A stretch of 64,000 nt of DNA, from positions 4,216,001 to 4,280,000 of the forward strand of contig NC_089436.1 of NCBI RefSeq assembly GCF_026210795.1, written 5' to 3'. The translations under genes and the position numbers were made by a program. Below, in pieces: positions 56,926-64,000 of this stretch (positions are counted from its first letter, which is position 1; every line of letters begins with the position of its first letter). The stretch comes from Rhizophagus irregularis. Its lineage: Eukaryota; Glomeromycota; Glomeromycetes; Glomerales; Glomeraceae. Below the pieces are notes generated by a model that saw only the letters and a program-made list of their open reading frames with translations, was not told the DNA's origin and searched no databases.

Positions 56926-59653
56926 GTGTTTGCATTTTTATTATTTTTCAATATTCCGAAAACCCAACACTCGACAAGTACTCGGCATCAAATTTTGTCA
57001 GGTGTCCACACATTTGTAAAAACAGCTGTAAATACGGGTCAGGTTTTAAAATAAGGGGTATAATACGTCATCAATCATATAACATATGGAAAAAAATTGA
57101 ATTATTAAATAATTTAGATTTGAATATTTGATACAGTACAAATAATTTTATAACTCTTGAAATTTCATTTTAGTCACATAAATAAAGAAAACATACGCTA
57201 CCCTTAACCATAATTTAATTGTTATTCAAATCGGAAAAATGAAAGAATTTCGTGCACATTCAAATAATCATAAGCTCATTATCTTTATTCCAAAGGTTAA
57301 TTTTCTGCTGGATGAATTAATAAAAAGAATAATATGTTCAAGTCACCAAATGACAATCCTAATGTTTTTGAAATAAAGTTAGGATATTTAGTAACAAACA
57401 TTTAGAATTGTTTTGTATAATATCAAGTTAATTTTCTTTCTCATAAAGGTATAGATGGATTTTACGAATTGCTTCTTGAATATACAATGTTCAAGATGAT
57501 TTAATTATTAAATAATTAAAGAACAAAAAAGCTGGTTTCAAACGAAATTACGTTCTTGACTCATATAATCTACAAAAAATTAAGCTTTTATGGATGATCT
57601 GCAGTAATTGTTTCCTTTTTTTCTTCCACATGATAATTTCACGTGATTAATAAAGGGTCCGTTTGCATTGTGCCATTGTGCTACCACAAATAAAATAAAT
57701 AAAGTCTATTTTTATTTTTATTTTTTTAAAAAAAGCAAGATCAACGATAAAACTTTGTTATCAGGGTAATTTCTTTGTTTTTCATTTTATTTGTGTATTT
57801 ACATTGTTATAATTTCCTTTTTTGGGTTCGCCTGAAACATATGGAATTAGTGTGACCGTTAGGATATTGATTTTCGTAGTATAATGAAGGAACTATATGA
57901 ACTATATGCATAAAATTACTTTTTTACATATTATGAATATTAAGTTTATAATAATAAATATATAAATTAAAAATAAGTAGATGTTTGTTTCTCAATTTGA
58001 AAAAGAAAGGTTTAAATTCTTATTTTTTTCAATATATGTATCGCGTAAAACTATATCTCCTTAAAATCTTCTTGGCAAGGAAAGAACCTATAAATCATTA
58101 TTGAATTCACTGTTTTACAAACTAAAGTTGCTATTTTTATAAAATTTTTTTATTATTGGTAAAAATTAATTGTTTTTATATGATATATAAATATAATGCA
58201 TACAAATTCTGATTTTATTTTTCCTTAAAAGTATTAATAAAAATAAATCTTTTTTAGCCCCTATAAACAATTCATTCCTTGTTTTTCTATTCCATGTTAT
58301 TTCCGTAAATATATCATGATATTCACGGAAATTATCTAAGTTGCTTAGATTTTTAATTATTTTTTTTCCGTAAATGTATCATATTCACGGAGTTTTTACA
58401 GAAAGAAATTACGGATAAAATTTTTTACAGGATAGAGAATAATACTTACATATATACAAATAGTTGTTCTAACGGTACACCGTAATATACATTAATTTTT
58501 TTTTTTAATGAATTGCGTATTAAATATATGGAATTTCTATACAGAATTTGTAAAAAATATGTCAAACGTATACCAAACATATCATTTCCATATACAGATT
58601 TCTTATAGGGAGGAGATGGCGTACAGGAGAGCCGCACTAATTTAAAAATAACGATAATATTGTTAACGAAGATATTTTATCATGTGAATTACGCTTACCT
58701 AGCAAACTAGAAATTCTCAATGCTATACAGTATAATAATATAACATTTGATTTTTATAATGGAAATTAGTCATTTCACATTTGTTCTATCGACAACACTG
58801 TGCGAATAATACACTTTTTGATAATAAAAATTCTTTTTCAAATTTTACATATAATAAAATCGAAGAATTTTAGATTACCCGAGGTGAAAAGCACCATGTG
58901 AGATTTAGCAATTCACTGTGAGCCATTTATCAAACAAAAAAAATCTGAAATTATTAATATAAACAAAGCGTATTTGAGATGTAATAATTTTATGTATATT
59001 ATATTACCATATAAGTATTTTGATACTATGTTAAAAATATAAAATCTTTGTACACATACTAAATAATAGGTCAAAATTGAGTTATAAACCAATAATGAGA
59101 AATCATTATTCGATATCGTTAAAATTTTATTTATTAATTTATTCTATCAGCGTAAGCTTAAAGAGGATTTTTTTTTAAAAAAAAAGAAAATAATAATAAT
59201 AATATCTGTTAAATCTTTAAGCAAAAAGACCACAATATTATATATTTATAATAACGTCAAATAAGTTCTTTTTGAAAAGGATGATTCCTTTTTTGAAGAA
59301 TTTTCTCTATTTAAACTAGAAAGCGGAAAGCCCGAAATGCTGTTATTATTTGTACATCGTCACGTGCCGGACGAACATTTGGATTCTCCTTCTTTACACA
59401 GTAATGACGTTCTTTTTAGAAATTAGAAACGATCATCGCAAAATTTGTTTTAATAAACAGCTATGCGCGTACGTACGATTATGCATATTACACATATTAC
59501 ATTAATTGCATATTGCATATAAAAACCAGAGCTTATTGGTTTTATTTACTGGTATATGCTACCATGATAAATCCACGGACAATAAATTCCATGTAATACT
59601 TTAATAGTTCTTTCTCCGTCAACTTTGTTTCTTATTAGGTTCTCTTTTAGAAA
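56926..59653. other. Intergenic, with CCGT hairpins at 58300-58400
   Basis: TTCCGTAAATATATCATGAT followed by ATTCACGGAA (about 58300-58329) is a near-perfect hairpin. A second copy, TTTCCGTAAATGTATCATAT/TCACGGAG, follows at about 58366-58392. No gene recognised. The 160 bp before 59654 is the presumed promoter of the kinase gene. Confidence 0.45.
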
Positions 59654-61207
59654 ATGAATTCGAAAGATACAGTGCAATACCAACATGAATATCCTCCTGT
59701 TCGTTTCAAGTTATTACGAAGTGCTTTTGAACCACGTTGTTCTAAACCACCAATATCAGATGATTTGGCCGATTCAGTGCGTGTTTCTACACCAGAACGT
59801 TCTAAAAACACGCAATCATATGATTTGGCCGATTTAGCGCGTGTTTCTACACCAGTTCGTAATTTTAATAGAAATTATTCTCTGATACTATATGATTATA
59901 ATCATGCCAATGAAGGTTACCGACAAAGAATAAAGCCTAGTAGGTATGAACGAGAAATAAATAATGAATCATATCCACAATCACAAAAACTTTCTTTAGG
60001 GCGGTGTATGGAATGTCGAAAGTTATTTACTGGAAAGAAATGGTGTCGTCCTTGTAATTCTGTACATTTTTATAAACAAACTTCAGAATGGACAAGTTGG
60101 AGACTCGGTTTAGATAATTTAATCATCGAAACACAAATTACTGCAAATAATGTACATAGCTTTTTTGAATGGATCCCTTTCGAAAATTTTGATAACGTTA
60201 CACCTTTAGCGAAAGGTGGAAATAGTAATGTTTATAAAGCTATATGGAAACAAGGTCCAATTACATATTGGGATACTAATACTCATAACTGGGAACGATT
60301 TGGTCGTCATGAAGTAGTATTAAAAGTAATAGAAAAATCTCAAGAAAATTTGGACGTATTTATTAATGAAGTAAGTACTATTGGATTTAATTTCTTTTAA
60401 CTCTTATTTAAATAGATAATATTAATTTTTATAATTTCATAGCTTTCAGCACATCACAAATTTAGTACAATCATTGGACATATACTTCGTTGTTTTGGAA
60501 TTTCACGTTGGGAAGACAAGGGAGACTTTATTATTGTAACATTACATGCTAAAGATGGGGATTTACGAAAATATATTCGTAAAAATTTTGAGAATTTTTC
60601 ATGGATTGAACGTTTAATTACGCTTAAAGACATTGCTAAGGGTCTAGAAATTATCCATAACACTGGGTATGTTCATCGTGATTTACATACAGGCAATGTT
60701 TTAAGACATGGAAGTTGGGCAATGATAAGTGATCTTGGACTTGCATGGCGTCAAGATTCTGTATCAACAGGTGAATTAATTGGTGTATTACCCTATATGG
60801 CACCCGAACTTTTATCTGGAGGTCAGTATTCTTCAGCGTCTGATATCTATAGCTTTGCAATGATCATGTATGAAGTTGCAAGTGGAAAAATTCCATTTTA
60901 CAACGAGGATATCAACGCTATTAACATTATTAAAGGAGCTCGACCCGAACTTCCTTCTGCAACTCCTCTTAATTATATCAAACTTATGAAATCTTGTTGG
61001 AATACTGACCCGAAAGAAAGGCCAATTGCTAGGAGTCTTATTAAGAGTTTTGATGAGTGGATTCATGATAGTGAAACGATGCAATTAACCGAAACTTATG
61101 ATTCCTTCCAAAGTGCTGAAAATGAGCGAAAGAATTTAATTACTTATATTGAAGAAGATTACACTTCTGCTATTGGCCCATCTAGTCAATTAATTTCTAT
61201 TAAATAA
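59654..61207 (+). CDS. TKL-type protein kinase with N-terminal zinc ribbon, 2 exons, 493 aa
   Basis: Exons 59654-60370 and 60443-61207 (GTAAGT donor, phase 0, 1482 nt). Residues 1-110 are a disordered leader containing a short duplicated stretch ('DDLADSVRVSTPERS' and 'YDLADLARVSTPVRN'). Residues about 117-137 hold the zinc ribbon 'RCMECRKLFTGKKWCRPCN'. The kinase domain spans about 178-440: glycine loop 'LAKGGNSNVYKAIW', lysine in 'VVLKVIEK', catalytic loop 'VHRDLHTGNVL', 'ISDLGLA' (DLG in place of DFG, common in this family), 'YMAPELL', 'DIYSFAMIMYEVASG' and 'CWNTDPKERP'. All catalytic residues are present, so it is probably active on Ser/Thr (or Tyr). It is the only apparently intact kinase in the window. 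Upstream signal and substrate unknown. Confidence 0.9.
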
Positions 61208-61287
61208 CCATCGGAAACTTAACAGAAAAAAGATAACAAGTCTATTTTAATGAATATTTGAAAAGTTGAAATTAATTCGTGATTTGG

Positions 61288-61743
61288 ATAAAACGAAAGA
61301 AGTTTTATGTATAACATATGTTGTATGTGGTTTCTGAATAAGGATCTTGGCCAGCATTACAAAATCCTAGTCCGGCACTATGCTTTAATTCTGGCCAACA
61401 TCCCGTATCCACATATGTGGATCCGGAATCCACATATATTCCGTTTCCACTTACAACATATATATATTTCCATTGACATGTGATATTCTCTTTATAAAAT
61501 TAATTTATAACTAAAATAAAACGAAAGAAGTTTTTTGTTTAATATATGTTGTATGTGGTTTCTGGATACGGATCTTGGCCAGCATTACGAAATCCTAGTC
61601 CGGCACTATGCTTTAATTCTGGCCAACGTCCCGTATTCACATATGTGGATCCGGAATCCACATAGATTCCGTTTCCACCTACAACATATATATATTTGCC
61701 ATTGATATGTAATATCTCTTTATGAAATTAATTTATAACTAAA
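61288..61743. repeat. 228-bp tandem duplication of a palindromic element
   Basis: ATAAAACGAAAGAAGTTTT starts at 61288 and again at 61516. The two units differ at only a few positions. Each unit holds inverted arms (ATATGTTGTATGTGG near its start, CCAC.TACAACATATATAT near its end) and an inner palindrome around TGTGGATCCGGAATCCACA. It is probably a small MITE duplicated together with its flank, immediately downstream of the kinase gene. Confidence 0.85.
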
Positions 61744-64000
61744 ATAAAAACAAGTATATTAATTTTTTATCAGATAATTTGGCCGATATTTAAATAAATT
61801 CGTCTTATAAAAAGAGAAAGTTTTGTTGACCAGACTTATTTTATATGAATATTAAAAAATATCAATTCATTTACAAATTTCTTTAATTTTAACGTAAGAA
61901 AATATGGTAATTATAAAATAAACCTTTTTCTAGTAAAAAGGATAATTTTATATATATTAAATAAACATGTTTCTTTAAAACCTAATATAATACCTTGTCC
62001 CAAGTTTTCATAAAAAATATGACAGATGTGAATATAGTATGCAACATTTCAGATTAGCAGCAAAAATAATAAATGAATAAATTATTAATAATATATATTA
62101 TAGTATCAACTTTCATAGCTACTTTATAGTTTATACTACTATTAATTTTTCATTTCATATCAATTTATGGAACTCAAATATATTACAATTACTGTTTATT
62201 ATTTAACAAAATAGAATTATTTCGTACAGCTAGCATACAAGGACTCAGTGAAAAAGATTTATTTGCTTAAAAAACATTATTTTTAGTCAAATATTAAATC
62301 TAATTCTAACATGATAACACCTCTACAAACTCCTGGTATTAAGTCTCCTACAAAGGCAAATTTCTCTTTACCACCAAAAGTGACTAGTAGCTGTGACTAT
62401 CTCATGTTGAAAGGTCTCTTTTTTTTCCAAGTATTCCAAGTATAATTCTGGAACTTTATAGTTTCAATTTTAATTTTTGATTTGGTAGTGACTCTGCTGG
62501 CAGTATTAATTGACTTACTAGTAATTTTACCATAATCTTAAATTGATAATTTGCTAATAAGGTGCATTATGCAAATGTTTCTCACATGCCATATGATAAA
62601 ATTGGGAATATGACATATTTTTTCTGTCTCAATGTGGTAAATGTAGCATTAAGGTTTATAGCATCTGCCCCATTGGCTCAACTAGTATCAATAACTGGAA
62701 AGAAATCTTACTTTTCATACTATTGCTAGAGCTTTTATAGAGATTTATGATGATCCACTTACTTGGAAGAATTACTAGAGGTCCAGGATTTCAGAAAGCT
62801 GATTATTTTCTTTGAAAAATTGATTGAACCAATAACACTAGCTGAAAAATCAGGTGGGAATTCACAGTTAGCTAAGTCAATAGCTTTTGTTAACAGTTTA
62901 TCTACATCTTGCTTATTAATTGAAGGGAAGATTTGTAATACTTTAAAAGTTTATAGGCTTTCTAATTGCAGTGTATACATGGTCTGCACCTGATAGTGAT
63001 AATGATATTCCAAGTACCGCCAGTGTTGCATACATATTATTCTTCTCCAGCTTATTCTTATGATTGAGGATTTTTTTGTTAGAAATAATTCACTTAGTTT
63101 GGCTTTCTTTGAAACCTGTTAATTCAATTTTGGAATGATCCAGATGACTGGTGTTGCATTTAGATCTATGAAAATATCAGAACTGCCTGTTATAATAGTT
63201 ATTTTTCACATGGCAAACTTTTGGTGATTCTAGTGTTTTCTTAAAGCAGTTAATAACTTTATTCATTTGTAAAGTTTCATTCTTGTCTTCTTAACCTCTT
63301 TTGAGAACTATCTTTCACCTTTAGAATTGGCAGATAACCCAAAATATTTTGGCATCAGGTTTATTTTTACATTGCCTAACTATATCTGATAGAACTAAGT
63401 GTCAAGTAAACAGAATGTCCACTGGTTCTTCTTGAATTATCAAGCATTTGAAATATAGATTTACTAACAATACATTCTTCCCATTGTGGTTATATAGTCC
63501 AAAGTTATTTGCTGTTTGGTATGTTTAGAAAACATTTGGAAAATGTCTAAAATGTCCAAAAAATATACTATTCCAGACATCTGGATAAAGTCCAATATGT
63601 GAAAGATTCCAGGTATTATCCAAATGTTATCTGAACAGCAAGAACAACTTCTGTCTGGATATATTCTGAAATTCCTTTTTGTAGGTATTATTTTTTTTAC
63701 ATTTTATTATCAGATAGTTATGAAACTGAGATCACCACAGGACTTTTTTAAGAGAGTTCTTCATGAATAGTACTTCTTATAGTAACCACTAATTATCAAA
63801 TTCTTCAATCTAACTCACTTATAGGGAAAGGAAAAAGCCAAAGATGGCATCAAATAGGATAGTATGTCATGTTCATGTTGACCAATTATTACTAGTATGC
63901 AAAGGCTTACTATGATGTTCATCTAAGTTGAGTCATTATTTTACTTTATCTAATAGAAGTATATTAAGAGAGACCTTATGTATTCTTCAAATATTTAAGG
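61744..64000. other. Non-coding, possibly decayed transposon sequence
   Basis: 62200-63700 looks less AT-rich than the spacer before it and has short open stretches, e.g. 62763-62993 ('KLIIFFEKLIEPITLAEK'), that vaguely recall a hAT transposase helix region, but with no diagnostic motif. No gene is called. Confidence 0.3.

Noticed and set aside
58258-58618. A third CCCTAT...ATAGGG MITE
   Set aside because: The terminal six bases are right, but the arms do not match further inward and the flanks (AGC, AGG) are not duplicated.

Overview
The window looks like nuclear DNA of an arbuscular mycorrhizal fungus (Glomeromycotina), most like Rhizophagus. This is inferred from content, not from a database match. 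The DNA is very AT-rich. Introns are short, with GTAAGT-like donors and T-rich...TTTAG/ATAG acceptors. The genes belong to families known to be hugely expanded in these fungi: F-box proteins with a shared 'L.SC.LVN..WC....P.LW' start, Sel1-repeat proteins, tyrosine-kinase-like (TKL) kinases with a short zinc ribbon, BTB-BACK-TLDc proteins and a DUF262 protein. They are interleaved with many decayed transposons. No rRNA, tRNA, CRISPR or operon structure was recognised.

Layout. 0.2-2.8 kb: a degenerate TIR element carrying a broken retroviral-type integrase (Ginger-like). 3.8-5.4 kb: F-box gene (-). 9.0-10.5 kb: four-exon DUF262 gene (-). 11.9-17.1 kb: a nest of transposons whose insertion order can be read. 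It holds a poly(A) retroposon, two hAT-type MITEs with 8-bp target duplications, two LTRs in opposite orientation (one a solo LTR with 5-bp duplication inside a Plavaka-like transposase remnant) and satellite-like repeats. 17.6-21.8 kb: a MULE-like DDE transposase gene with 14 exons and one frameshift, between diverged inverted repeats. 23.7-26.0 kb: TPR-SET methyltransferase gene. 28.7-30.2 kb: BTB-BACK-TLDc gene. 31.5-34.1 kb: Sel1 gene. 36.8-41.0 kb: a Sel1-TKL kinase fusion broken by a MITE and a nonsense codon, with a second MITE in its last intron. 43.6-45.0 and 51.8-53.5 kb: F-box genes. 46.9-48.9 kb: two decayed TKL kinase copies. 50.9-51.3 kb: two A-tailed retroposons landed on one target. 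55.3-56.9 kb: a dead LINE (RNase H and zinc knuckle) split by a MITE. 59.7-61.2 kb: an apparently intact TKL kinase. 61.3-61.7 kb: a recent 228-bp tandem duplication.

How the genes relate. The intact genes are signalling and ubiquitin-type adaptors: F-box and BTB proteins recruit substrates to ubiquitin ligases, Sel1 repeats are scaffolds, TKL proteins are kinases and SET is a lysine methyltransferase. They are separate transcription units from amplifying families, not a pathway. Most of the information here is evolutionary: birth and death of family members, and the transposons that break them. Gene models were spliced by eye; the exon phases close in every model given with exon coordinates, apart from the breaks described.
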